Assembly (NCBI RefSeq): GCF_031458235.1
Contig: NZ_JAVDYB010000001.1
Span: 5,566,001-5,630,000 of the forward strand
Origin: Catenuloplanes atrovinosus
GTDB taxonomy: Bacteria > Actinomycetota > Actinomycetes > Mycobacteriales > Micromonosporaceae
Reading direction: 5' to 3'
DNA: 64,000 nucleotides
Below, piece after piece: positions 28,142 through 37,700 of the stretch; the first letter of the stretch is position 1; every line of letters starts with the position of its first letter. A program made the translations under genes and the position numbers. The notes under the pieces were generated by a model, which ran no database searches, was not told where the DNA came from, and worked only from the letters and a program-made list of their open reading frames with translations.

Positions 28142-28845
28142 TTGCGCGCGAACAGGTGCAGTTGGGCGGCGAGGTCCCGGTACGGCGCGTGCGCCGCCGC
28201 GGCCAGCTCCAGGTCCAGCAGCGCCTGCGGGTCCGCCTCCGCCACCGCGGCCGGGAGCAGGTCGGCGAAGACCCGTACCCCGTGGATCTGCTCGACCGTC
28301 AGCCCGGCGGCCTCCAGCAGCGCGGTCGCGCTCGCCGCGTCGTAGCGGCGGCGCAGCGTGTCCCGCGGCCCCGCGCACCCCGCCGGATCCGACAGCACCC
28401 GGGCCGCCGCGTCCAGGTGGCCGTTGACCGCGCGGCCCAGCACCGCCGCCGCCCGGCCCGCGACCAGCAGGCTCACCGCGCCGCCCGGCCGCAGCGCGGC
28501 GGCGACCGCGGCCACCACGTCCGCCGGATGGTCCACGACCTCCAGCACCGCGTGGCAGAGCACCAGGTCGGCGGCCTCGTCACCGATCAGCCCGGCCAGC
28601 GCGTCGCCGTCGCCCTGGACCGCCCGCACCCGGTCGGCCACGCCCGCGTCGGTGGCCCGGCGGACCAGCGTGGCCAGCGCGTCCGGGCTGGCGTCCACCA
28701 CCGTGACGCGGTGGCCCAATTCGGCCAGCGGCACGGCGAACCCGCCGGTGCCACCGCCCACGTCGAGCACGGTCAGCTCACGGCCGCCGGCCCGGCGCAG
28801 CTCACGGCGCAGCGCCTCCCAGACGGCGGCGGTGCGAGGTGTCAT
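28138..28845 (-). CDS. Class I SAM-dependent methyltransferase
   Basis: About 235 aa. LTVLDVGGGTGGFAVPLAELGHRVTVVDAS is motif I with the acidic end of strand 2, followed by ADLVLCHAVLEVVDHPADVVAAVAAALRPGGAVSLLV (motifs II-III). The C-terminal part (LFADLLPAAV-like, ending LHLFARK) resembles tRNA or small-molecule methyltransferases of actinomycetes; the substrate is unknown. The ATG at 28845 has GGGA 7 bp upstream; an in-frame start at 28917 would run into the divergent VOC promoter. It overlaps the phosphodiesterase gene by 4 bp. Confidence 0.85.
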   Translation of the reverse strand: MTPRTAAVWEALRRELRRAGGRELTVLDVGGGTGGFAVPLAELGHRVTVVDASPDALATLVRRATDAGVADRVRAVQGDGDALAGLIGDEAADLVLCHAVLEVVDHPADVVAAVAAALRPGGAVSLLVAGRAAAVLGRAVNGHLDAAARVLSDPAGCAGPRDTLRRRYDAASATALLEAAGLTVEQIHGVRVFADLLPAAVAEADPQALLDLELAAAAHAPYRDLAAQLHLFARK

Positions 28846-28955
28846 CGGCGGTCCCAGGGTCGGTGTGCGCTCCACCTCACCGAGACTAGGGCATGGTGCC
28901 CCCGGCCCGGCCGTCACTCGCGGCCCGGCCGCCGCGCGTGCATAGGGTGACGGTC

Positions 28956-29357
28956 ATGACCGATCGACAGTCCGTACGCCAGCTGCGCCTCGTCGTCACC
29001 GCCACCGACTACCAGGAGGCGGTCCGCTTCTACCGGGACGTGCTCGGCCTGCCCGAACAGGCCGCGTTCTCCTCCGAGGACGGCCACGTGACCATCCTGG
29101 ACGCGGGCCGCGCCACGCTGGAGATCACCGATCCGCGGCACGCCGCGTACATCGACGAGGTGGAGGTGGGGCGGCGCGTCGCCGGTCACATCCGGGTCGC
29201 GTTCGAGGTGGACGACTCGGCCGCCGCGACCGCCACGCTGGCCGCGGCCGGCGCCGAGGTGATCGCGCCACCCACGGTCACGCCGTGGAACTCGCTCAAC
29301 GCCCGGCTCGACGGCCCGGCGAACCTCCAGCTCACCCTCTTCGAGGAGCTGTCCTGA
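28956..29357 (+). CDS. VOC (glyoxalase/bleomycin resistance) family protein
   Basis: A 133-aa vicinal-oxygen-chelate fold protein. LRLVVTATDYQEAVRFYRDVLGLPEQAAF is the first beta-alpha-beta unit and HIRVAFEVDDSAAATATLAAAGAEVIAPP the second, with the C-terminal LQLTLFEEL strand carrying a possible metal-ligand Glu. Members are dioxygenases, isomerases or drug-binding proteins; this one cannot be assigned. The ATG at 28956 was chosen over an upstream in-frame start inside the divergent promoter. Confidence 0.83.
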   Translation: MTDRQSVRQLRLVVTATDYQEAVRFYRDVLGLPEQAAFSSEDGHVTILDAGRATLEITDPRHAAYIDEVEVGRRVAGHIRVAFEVDDSAAATATLAAAGAEVIAPPTVTPWNSLNARLDGPANLQLTLFEELS

Positions 29358-29420
29358 CGGCCGCGGCCGGGACCCTGACTAGGCTGGCCCGGTGCCGCTG
29401 AACAACCGCCCGGAGCTGCC

Positions 29421-31142
29421 GTGACGTCCCCCGCCGGCCCGGTCGGCGCGGCGCTGCGCGACTCCGCCCGCATCCGGCCCGCGGACGCCGCGTGGGCGTT
29501 CGCGCTGCGCGCCGGGCTCGCGGTCGCCGTACCGATGGTGCTGCTGGTCGCGGCCGGCGAGCCGGCCTGGGCGGCCACGGCCGCGTTCGGCTCGTTCACC
29601 GCGCTCTACGCCCGCGACGAGCTCTACCGGCCGCGTGCCCGCCAGCTCGCGCTGGTCGCGCTGGGCCTGGTCGCCGCCGTCGCCGCCGGGACGCTGGCCG
29701 CGGTGCTCGGCGGCGCCGCGCCGATCCTGGTGGTGGCGCTGACCGGCGGCGTCGCCACCTGGCTCTGCACCGCCTGCCGGGTCGGCCCGCCGGCCGGCCT
29801 GATGTTCGCGTTCGCCGCGGCCGTCGCCAGCGCGCTCCCGGCCACGGCCGGCGCGGTGGGCCGCAACGCCGCACTCGCGGCCGGCGCCGCGGCCTGGGCC
29901 TGGCTGGTCGCGATGGCCGGCGCGGCCGTCGACCGGGACGCGCCGCGCCGCCTGGCCGTGGCCCGCGCGCTGCGCGCGGTCGCGGCGCTGGAGGACGTCC
30001 CGCCCGGTACGCCCGGCCTGACGGCGCGGCACCGCGCGGCCGTGGCGGTGGAGCGTGCCTGGCGTGCGCTGCCGGCCCGGCCGCCGGCCGGGCCGCGCGG
30101 TGCGCTGATCGCGGACCTGGAGGCGCTGGCCGCGCACGCGGAGCTGGCGTTCGCCTCGGTGCACCTTCGGGGTGAGGCGGCGCGGCGCGCGCCCGCCTGG
30201 GCCCCGGGCGGCACCGGCGAGCGGGACGGTGCGCCGCCGGTGGACTGGGCCGGGCTGCGCGCGCTGGCCGCGCAGGTGGGCAGGTCCGGGCCGATTCCGC
30301 GGATCGGCCGCAGCCGTGCCGAGATCGCGGAGGTGGCCGGCCGGCACCTGGCCGCCGAGCTGGGCCGGCGGCCGGCGTTCCTGCGACCCGATCCGGCCGG
30401 CGGCCGGCGGGTGTGGCTGGGCGGCCCGGCGATCCCGGTGGCGGCCCGCGTGGTGCTGGGCGCGCTGCTCGCCGGCGCCGCCGCCACGCTGATGGTCCGC
30501 GACGCCGGGCTCGGGCACGGCTACTGGGCCGCGGTCTCCGCCGTCGCGGTGCTCCAGACGCCGAACCTGCTCGGCTCCGTGCACCGCACCGTGCAGCGCG
30601 CGGTCGGCACGCTGCTCGGCGTGGCGCTGGCCGCGGTCGCGCTCCTGCTGCTGCCCGGCCCGTGGGCGATCGTGGCCGCGATCGTGCTGCTCCAGGTCGT
30701 GGCCGAGCTGCTGGTGGTCCGCAACTACGGGCTGGCGATGATGGCGGTCACGCCGCTGGCGATCCTGGTCGGCGAGCTGGCCCACCCCGCACCCGGCGCC
30801 GAGCTGATCCGTGACCGGCTGGTCCAGACCGTGCTGGGCTGCGCGGTCGGGCTGCTCTGCGCCGTGCTGATCCGCAACCGCGCGGCCGTGCGCCACCTGG
30901 AGCGGGTCACCGCCGCCTGCCGCGCGGCGGTGACCGAGCTGCGCGACCGCCTGGCCGACCCGGGTGCCGACCCGCTGCCGGCCGCGCGCCGGGTGGCCAC
31001 GCTGCTCACCGCGGTACGGGAGGCGCACGACGTGGTCTCCGGCGAGCCGGGCCGCACGCCGACGGACGCGGAGATGGTGCTGCGCACCGAGCAGCGCGCC
31101 CGGCACGCGCTCACCGCCGCGGCGGCCCGGCTCCGGCCCTGA
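29421..31142 (+). CDS. FUSC family (aromatic acid exporter-like) membrane protein
   Basis: A 573-aa membrane protein with two sets of about six helices separated by a cytoplasmic domain, the FUSC/YccS layout. The first block runs from residue about 28 (RAGLAVAVPMVLLVAAGEPAWAATAAFGS). The second contains GYWAAVSAVAVLQTPNLLGSVHRTVQRAVGTLLG, the conserved FUSC motif. Relatives export aromatic acids such as fusaric acid or p-hydroxybenzoate, but no substrate is shown here. The GTG at 29421 begins 63 bp after the VOC gene, so co-transcription is possible. Confidence 0.85.
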   Translation: MTSPAGPVGAALRDSARIRPADAAWAFALRAGLAVAVPMVLLVAAGEPAWAATAAFGSFTALYARDELYRPRARQLALVALGLVAAVAAGTLAAVLGGAAPILVVALTGGVATWLCTACRVGPPAGLMFAFAAAVASALPATAGAVGRNAALAAGAAAWAWLVAMAGAAVDRDAPRRLAVARALRAVAALEDVPPGTPGLTARHRAAVAVERAWRALPARPPAGPRGALIADLEALAAHAELAFASVHLRGEAARRAPAWAPGGTGERDGAPPVDWAGLRALAAQVGRSGPIPRIGRSRAEIAEVAGRHLAAELGRRPAFLRPDPAGGRRVWLGGPAIPVAARVVLGALLAGAAATLMVRDAGLGHGYWAAVSAVAVLQTPNLLGSVHRTVQRAVGTLLGVALAAVALLLLPGPWAIVAAIVLLQVVAELLVVRNYGLAMMAVTPLAILVGELAHPAPGAELIRDRLVQTVLGCAVGLLCAVLIRNRAAVRHLERVTAACRAAVTELRDRLADPGADPLPAARRVATLLTAVREAHDVVSGEPGRTPTDAEMVLRTEQRARHALTAAAARLRP

Positions 31143-31214
31143 CGCCGGACCGGCCGGTGGCGGAGACCGGCGGCCGGGCGTGCCGATCGAGGCCGGTCGC
31201 TGCGGACGCCGCGC

Positions 31215-31280
31215 TCAGCGGGCGGCCGGCAGCCGGACGGTCACGGTGAGCCCGCCGCCCGGCCGGGCCACCGCCGACGG
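31215..31280 (-). pseudogene. 3' remnant of a sensor histidine kinase gene
   Basis: The minus-strand frame ending at the TGA 31217-31215 reads SAVARPGGGLTVTVRLPAAR, the typical last strand of an HATPase domain in actinobacterial histidine kinases. Nothing upstream continues the domain: the frame runs into the permease remnant on the other strand at about 31275-31285. It therefore looks like the surviving 3' end after a deletion. Confidence 0.6.
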
Positions 31281-31381
31281 CCGGCCTGGCGGTCACCGTG
31301 GTGATCGGCGGCGTGGCCGGGCTCTACCCCGCGGTGCGCGCGGCCCGGCTGCCACCGACCGAGGCACTCGCCGCGCCGTGA
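31279..31381 (+). pseudogene. 3' remnant of a MacB/FtsX-like ABC transporter permease gene
   Basis: The plus-strand frame ending at the TGA 31379-31381 reads GLAVTVVIGGVAGLYPAVRA followed by ARLPPTEALAAP. That is the standard last membrane helix and tail of MacB-type permeases. The remaining 350 or more residues are absent, and there is no start. It directly abuts the histidine kinase remnant at 31215-31280. Confidence 0.7.
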
Positions 31382-31479
31382 GGCCGTGACCCGAGGGGCG
31401 CTCCGGGACCCACGCGGGCCGCAAGCGGCGAAGGGCCTCGGCCGGCTGATGCGCGGCTTCGACGAGCGATGGAGGTCAG

Positions 31480-31509
31480 GGCGGTGGTGGGAGGGCGCCC
31501 ACCACCGCC
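31480..31509 (-). terminator. Hairpin after the subtilase gene
   Basis: GGCGGTGGTGGG (31480-31491) pairs perfectly with CCCACCACCGCC (31498-31509) across a 6-nt loop, 8 bp beyond the subtilase stop. There is no U-run. Confidence 0.65.
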
Positions 31510-31516
31510 TGAGCAC

Positions 31517-34500
31517 TCAGCGGATCTCGTACGCGCGGATCATGGTCTGGGTGACCGTGTTCCCCGCCCGGTCCGTCGCGGTCGCCCGCAGCGAGACGAA
31601 GCCGGCCGCGTCCGGGTGCCGCAGCTGGGCGGCGCCGCCCCTGACCGGCACCCGCTGCCAGGTCTTGCCGTCGTCGAACGACGCCTCCACGGTCAGCGAC
31701 CGGTTCGGCTCCGCGGCCGAACCCTCCTGCCGGTCGACCCGCAGCGGCACGGAGAACGTCCGGCCCTTCGGCGCCACGCTCTCGTCGTCGACCTGCGGCG
31801 TGAACACCACCGCGGACATCGGCAGCGGCACGGGCTTGCCCGGCTCGGTGTGCGCGGACCGGAACGTCCAGGTCGCGGCGAGCGAGGTGGACAGCCGGTT
31901 CGGCTCGCCGAGCGTGCTGGTGATCTCCAGCCGGTAGTCCGCGGCCTCCGGCGGCACCATGAACGCGCCGCCGGTGCTCTGCTCCTCGCCGACCAGCTCG
32001 CCGTTGCGGTAGAGCGTGGTCACGGACGCGGTCCGCGCGGCGGAGTAGCCCTGCCGGCCCGCGCCGTCGCCGTACAGCGGCGGCGCGGCCAGGATCAGGT
32101 CACCGTCGCGGTCGGCCTGCGCGTTCCCCATGTCCGGGAACGACGGCCCGAACACCGCCTTGTTGAACTGCTCGGTGACGGTACGGCCCGGCCGGTAGGC
32201 GACCGGCGGCCCGTACTGGAGGTAGTACGGGCTCGGGAGGCCCTCCTCGTCGATGACTCCCTCCTGGAAGTACGACCCCCACTTCACGCCGTGGTCCGCG
32301 TTGTAGTACTCGGTCCGGGTGAACGGCAGCGTCCGGTACTCCTGCGGCGCCATGAAGCCGCCGGAGACCGCGTCGTGCCGCGGCGACGCGCCCTTGATGC
32401 CCAGGTCCGCGCCGGCGCCCTGCCGGGCGTGCCGCGCGGTGACCGTGGCCAGTTCCTGCGGCCGGACCGCGTGCGAGTAGCCGGTGATCATCGTGTCCTC
32501 GATGAGGTACTGGACGTTGTAGCTGAACGGGCTGTCCGTGAACGTGCCGTCCGCGTGCCGTTTCGCGAAGGCGCCGTGTACGGTCGCGTGGAAGCCGTCG
32601 TACCTGGTGCCGGGCGCGAGGCTCATGCTGAACAGACGCCCGAACTGGCCCGCGTCCACGGAGTTGCCGTACCCCTCCGGCCACTCCGCTCCGACCTCGG
32701 CCAGCACGGCCTCGGCCTGCGCGTTCGGCACGGTCAGCGACACCGGCCGGCCGGCGCGTGCGTCGATCGTCAGCTCCGCGGTCTCGTGCACGTCGAGCAG
32801 CGGGTGCGCGCCGAACGTGACGCCGTCGGCGCCCTCGACGGTCGCGGTGAGCGCGTAGCGGCCCTTCGGCAGGCGCACCGGCGCGGTCACCGGCAGGAAG
32901 ACGTACTGCACGGTCCGCCGGTCCAGGTCGGCGAGCGTGAGGTAGCCGCTGCCGGCCGCCTGGCCCGCCCGGTCCAGCACCCGCGGCGTCACGTCGTAGC
33001 TCTCCACCTCGCGGTCCACGCCGAACGGCGTGCGCACCACCAGGTCACCGGCGGTGGCCGTGACGTGCCCGCCGTGGAACCCGTCCGCCATCTCCACGGA
33101 CGTGTCCGCCGTGACGGTCACCGAGGCGGTGCCGCCGGCCGGCACGGTCACCGACGGCGCGGAGAACGTGATCAGCCCGGCCGGCACGCCCTCCGACACC
33201 GCGAGGCCGAACGTGACGTCCGCCGTGCCGGTGTTGCGGTACGTGAGCGTCTGCGTCCGCGGCTCGTCGTCCTGGTGCGGCCACAACTGGATGCCGAAGC
33301 TCAGCGCGGCCGGGGACGCCGCCACCGGCTGGGTGACCGCGCGGGCCACGTCGACCCGGCCGCCGCCCTGCGCGCTGACCGGGATCTCCGGGTTCGGCTT
33401 CGCGGAGCCGACCAGCGTGGACTTCAGCAGGTCCGCGGTCCAGTCCGGGTGCTGCTGGGCGAGGATCGCGGCCGCGCCGGCCACGTGTGGCGCGGCCATG
33501 GACGTGCCGGAGTCGGCGACCTGGCCGCCGGTCCCGGTCTCGGCCGCGACGATGTCCACGCCCGGCGCGGTGATCTCCGGCTTGAGCGCGGAGTCGCCGC
33601 GGCGCGGCCCGCGGCTGGAGAAGACGGCGAGGTCCTCGTTGCGGTCGACCGCGCCGACGGTCAGCGCCGCGTCCGCGCTGCCCGGGCTCTCCACGGTGCC
33701 GTTCCCGAGGTCACCCGTGTTGCCGGCCGCGATCACGAAGAGCGTGCCGTACTCCTCGGTGAGCGTCTGCACGGCCTCCTCGAGCGGGTCGGTGCCCGGC
33801 ATGTCGGGGCCGCCGAGGCTCATGTTGATCACATCGGCGCCCTGCTCGGCCGCCCACTGCATGCCGGCCAGGATGCCGGAGTCGGTGCAGCCGTACAGGC
33901 CGCAGACCTTGCCGTCGAGCAGCGACGCGCCCGGGGCCACGCCGCGCCGGCCGGCGATCGTGGACGCCACGTGCGTGCCGTGGCCGACCTGGTCGCCCTC
34001 GTCCTCGCCGTCGACGAAGCTGCGTCCGCCGGTCACCCGGCCGGCCAGGTCCGGGTGGTCGCGGTCGATGCCGCTGTCGAGCACCGCGACGGTGGCGCCG
34101 GTGCCGTCGAATCCGGCCTGCCACGCGGCCGGCGCGCCGATCTGCGGCACGCTGTGCTCCAGCGTGGGCTTGCGGATGCCGTCCAGCCAGACCGTGGGGG
34201 CGCCGGCCCGGCGCGCGGCCGGCTCGCCGCCGGTCAGCGACTTCCACGTCTCGCCGCCGCGGTCGGCGCGGATCGCGGACATCCCGCCGGGCAGGGCCCG
34301 GGCGGCGCGCGCGTTCCCGACGGCGCCGCGCACGATCAGCGGCAGGTCCGCGCGCCGGTCGTCGTAGCCGAACTCGATCAGCGTGGTCACGTCGAACAGT
34401 CGCGGGTCGACCCGGCCGGAGCCGAGCAGCGGCGCCGCGTCGGACGGGATGACGGAGACGCGCCCGTCGTGCCGGGTGGTGGTGAACCGGATGTGCTCGC

Positions 34501-34690
34501 GGCCGGGGCCGCGCCGCACCTCCAGCCGGGTGCCCGGGTGGACCGTGACGCGGTCGCCGGTGATCAGCGTGACCGAGCGTGCGTTGTCGGGTGAGGTGGC
34601 GGGCGCGGCCGTCGCGGTGCCGGGGAGCATGGCGACGACCGCGGTGGATACGGTCAGCGCGGCGATACTTCGCCGGGTTTGTTGTCTCAC
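31517..34690 (-). CDS. Secreted S8 family serine peptidase (subtilisin-like)
   Basis: Exported protease of about 1,057 aa. A basic N-terminus and hydrophobic segment ending in TATAAPAT form the signal peptide. The subtilase triad is visible: VAVLDSGID (Asp), GHGTHVASTIAG (His) and GTSMAAPHVAGAAAIL (Ser), with VIAAGNTG giving the oxyanion Asn. About 600 residues of Ig-like/fibronectin-like beta domains follow. The GTG at 34690 gives a standard signal peptide; the ATG at 34726 is a longer option but overlaps an AT-rich palindrome (34725-34736) that looks like promoter DNA. It follows dnaE2 by about 60 bp on the same strand. Confidence 0.92.
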   Translation of the reverse strand: MRQQTRRSIAALTVSTAVVAMLPGTATAAPATSPDNARSVTLITGDRVTVHPGTRLEVRRGPGREHIRFTTTRHDGRVSVIPSDAAPLLGSGRVDPRLFDVTTLIEFGYDDRRADLPLIVRGAVGNARAARALPGGMSAIRADRGGETWKSLTGGEPAARRAGAPTVWLDGIRKPTLEHSVPQIGAPAAWQAGFDGTGATVAVLDSGIDRDHPDLAGRVTGGRSFVDGEDEGDQVGHGTHVASTIAGRRGVAPGASLLDGKVCGLYGCTDSGILAGMQWAAEQGADVINMSLGGPDMPGTDPLEEAVQTLTEEYGTLFVIAAGNTGDLGNGTVESPGSADAALTVGAVDRNEDLAVFSSRGPRRGDSALKPEITAPGVDIVAAETGTGGQVADSGTSMAAPHVAGAAAILAQQHPDWTADLLKSTLVGSAKPNPEIPVSAQGGGRVDVARAVTQPVAASPAALSFGIQLWPHQDDEPRTQTLTYRNTGTADVTFGLAVSEGVPAGLITFSAPSVTVPAGGTASVTVTADTSVEMADGFHGGHVTATAGDLVVRTPFGVDREVESYDVTPRVLDRAGQAAGSGYLTLADLDRRTVQYVFLPVTAPVRLPKGRYALTATVEGADGVTFGAHPLLDVHETAELTIDARAGRPVSLTVPNAQAEAVLAEVGAEWPEGYGNSVDAGQFGRLFSMSLAPGTRYDGFHATVHGAFAKRHADGTFTDSPFSYNVQYLIEDTMITGYSHAVRPQELATVTARHARQGAGADLGIKGASPRHDAVSGGFMAPQEYRTLPFTRTEYYNADHGVKWGSYFQEGVIDEEGLPSPYYLQYGPPVAYRPGRTVTEQFNKAVFGPSFPDMGNAQADRDGDLILAAPPLYGDGAGRQGYSAARTASVTTLYRNGELVGEEQSTGGAFMVPPEAADYRLEITSTLGEPNRLSTSLAATWTFRSAHTEPGKPVPLPMSAVVFTPQVDDESVAPKGRTFSVPLRVDRQEGSAAEPNRSLTVEASFDDGKTWQRVPVRGGAAQLRHPDAAGFVSLRATATDRAGNTVTQTMIRAYEIR

Positions 34691-34751
34691 GCCCGATAGA
34701 CGCCCGGTCCCGCTCAGCGGTGACATATCTGGATATAGAAATCCGGCTGTC

Positions 34752-37700
34752 CTATCTGAAGTCCCGGGAGGGCGGCGAGACCGGCGCTTCCATCGCCTCC
34801 AGTCGATCCGCGACCAGGTTGATGACGCCCTCGCTCGTCTCCAGTATCCCGCGCACGAGCAGCGCCGAGCTGGTCCGCGCGGCCCGCCGGTACCGCGCCC
34901 ACAGGCCCGGTGAGCAGGTGACGTTGAGCATGCCGGTCTCGTCCTCCAGGTTGATGAAGGTGACGCCGCCCGCGGTCGCCGGCCGCTGCCGGTGCGTGAC
35001 GATGCCGCCGGCCAGCACGCGCGTGCCCGCCTCGACCCGCTTGAGCCGCGCGATCGGCACCGCGCCGGCCTCGGTCAACCGGTCGCGGATGAATCGCACC
35101 GGGTGGTTCTCCGGGGAGAGGCCGGTGGCCCAGACGTCCGCGTAGAGCCGGTCGATCGCCTCCATGCCGGGCAGCGGCGGGGCCTCGGGCGCGCCCATCG
35201 GCAGCCGGTCCGGGCGGTCCTGCACGGCGGCGCCGGCGGCCCAGAGCGCGGCGCGGCGGTCCTCGTACCCGAGCCCGGCGAACGCGTCCGCCGTGGCCAG
35301 CGCCTCCAGGTGACCGGCGGACAGCCCCACCCGGCGCGACAGGTCGGAGATGTCCTTGTACGGGCCGTTCTCCCGGCGCTCGGCCTCGATCCGCTCCGCG
35401 ACCGTGGCGCCCAGCGACCGGACGCTGGACAGCCCCATCCGGACCACCGGGCCACCCAGCCCCCAGGTGTGCGGCGGCGCACCCGCGCCACCCCCGCCCC
35501 AGACCGTGCGCGGCGTGGACTCCAGCGTGGCCATCGCGCCGCTTTCGTTGATGTCCGGCCGGCGCACCTCCACGCCGTGCCGCCGCGCGTCGTCGACCAG
35601 CGACTGCGGCGAGTAGAAGCCCATCGGCTGCGCGTTCAGCAGCGCGGCGCAGAACGCGGCCGGGTGGTACCGCTTCAGCCACGCGCTCGCGTACACCAGG
35701 TAGGCGAAGCTCATCGCGTGGCTCTCCGGGAAGCCGAAGCTGGCGAACGCGGACAGCTTCACGTAGAGGTCGTCGGCCAGCTCGCCGCTGATCCCGCGCT
35801 CGGCCATCCCCGCGTACAGCCGGGACTTCAGCCGTTCCATCCGCTCGGCCGAGCGCTTCGAGCCCATCGCGCGCCGCAGCTGGTCGGCCTCGCCCGCGTC
35901 GAACCCGGCCACGTCGATCGCCAGCTGCATCAGCTGCTCCTGGAACAGCGGCACGCCCAGCGTCTTCTCCAGCGCGTTCCGCATCAGCCGGTGCGGAAAC
36001 GTGATCTCCTCCTTGCCGTTCTTGCGCCGGATGTACGGGTGCACCGAGCCGCCCTGGATCGGACCGGGGCGGATCAGCGCCACCTCGATCACCAGGTCGT
36101 AGAACTCGCGCGGCTTGAGCCTCGGCAGCGTGGCCATCTGCGCGCGGCTCTCCACCTGGAAGACGCCGATCGAGTCCGCGCGGCACAGCATGTCGTAGAC
36201 CTCGGGATCGTCCAGCGCCATCGTGCTCAAATCAAGATCAAGTTCAATCAGGTCGTACGCGTAGTGCAGCGCGGACAGCATGCCGAGCCCGAGCAGGTCG
36301 AACTTGACCAGGCCCACGCTCGCGCAGTCGTCCTTGTCCCACTGCAGCACGCTGCGGCCGGCCATCCGCCCCCACTCGACCGGGCACACCTCGATCACCG
36401 GGCGGTCGCAGATGACCATGCCGCCGGAGTGGATGCCGAGGTGCCGGGGGAACGTCTGCAGCGCGTTCGCGTACTCGACCACGTGCTCCGGGATCTCCTC
36501 CACGTCCACCGCCGCGACCGAGCCCCAGCGGTCGATCTGCCGGCTCCACGCGTCCTGCTGGCCGGGCGAGAACCCGAACGCCTTCGCCACGTCCCGCACC
36601 GCGGACCGCGGCCGGTACGAGATCACGTTCGCCACCTGGGCCGCGTGCTCCCGTCCGTACCGCTGGTAGACGTACTGGATGACCTCCTCGCGCCGGTCCG
36701 ACTCGATGTCCACGTCGATGTCCGGCGGGCCGTCCCGCTCCGGCGCCAGGAACCGCTCGAACAGCAGTCGCCAGCGCACCGCGTCCACGTTGGTCACCCA
36801 GAGCGCGTAGCAGACCGCGGAGTTCGCCGCCGAGCCCCGCCCCTGGCAGTAGATGTCGTTCCGCCGGCAGAAGTCCACGATGTCGTGCACGATCAGGAAG
36901 TACCCGGGAAAGTCGAGCCGCTCGATCATGTCCAGCTCGCGGTGCAGTTGCACGTAGGCGTCCGACGCGGCCTCCGGCGGGCCGTACCGGCGCAGCGCCC
37001 CGCGCCAGGTCAGCTCGCGCAGCCAGCTCATCTCCGTGTGCCCGTCCGGCACCGGGAAGTCCGGCAGCTCCGGCGCCACCAGGTTCAGGTCGAACGCGAG
37101 GTCCGCCGCGAACTCCACGGTCCGCGCGACCGCGCCCGGGAAGTGCCGGAACCGCGCGGCCATCTCCGCGCCGCTGCGCAGGTGCGCGGTCGCGGCCGCC
37201 GGCAGCCAGCCGTCCATCTCGTCCAGGCTGCGCCGGGCCCGCACCGCCGCCAGCGCGGTCGCCAGCCGCCGCCGCCCCGGCACCGCGTAGTGCACGTTGT
37301 TCGTCGCCACGGTGGGCAGGCCCCGCTCCGCCGCCAGCCGCGCCAGCGCCTCGTTGCGCACGCCGTCGAACGGGTCGCCGTGGTCGATTAGCTCCACCGC
37401 CACGTTGTCCGCGCCGAAGTTGCTCACCAGCCGGTCCAGCTCCCACCGCGCCGCGCCCTCGCCGTCGTACAACAGCGCGGACGGCACCGTCCCCTTCCGG
37501 CACCCGGTCAGCACCAGCACGTTCCCGGCCAGCTCCGCCGCCACCCGCTCCAGCGACCCGTAGTCCGGCCGCCCCTTCTCCCCGCCGCGCAGATGCGCCC
37601 GGCTGATCGAGGCCGCGAGCCGTGCGTACCCCTCCGGCCCGTGCGCCAGCACCAGCAGGTGCTCGCCGGCCGGGTCCGCCTCCCCGTTCTGCGGGCCCGG

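Noticed and set aside
28142-28378. 79-codon N-terminal extension of the phosphodiesterase
   Set aside because: It lies entirely inside the methyltransferase gene and is Arg/Gly-rich shadow sequence; the GTGA overlap marks the real start.
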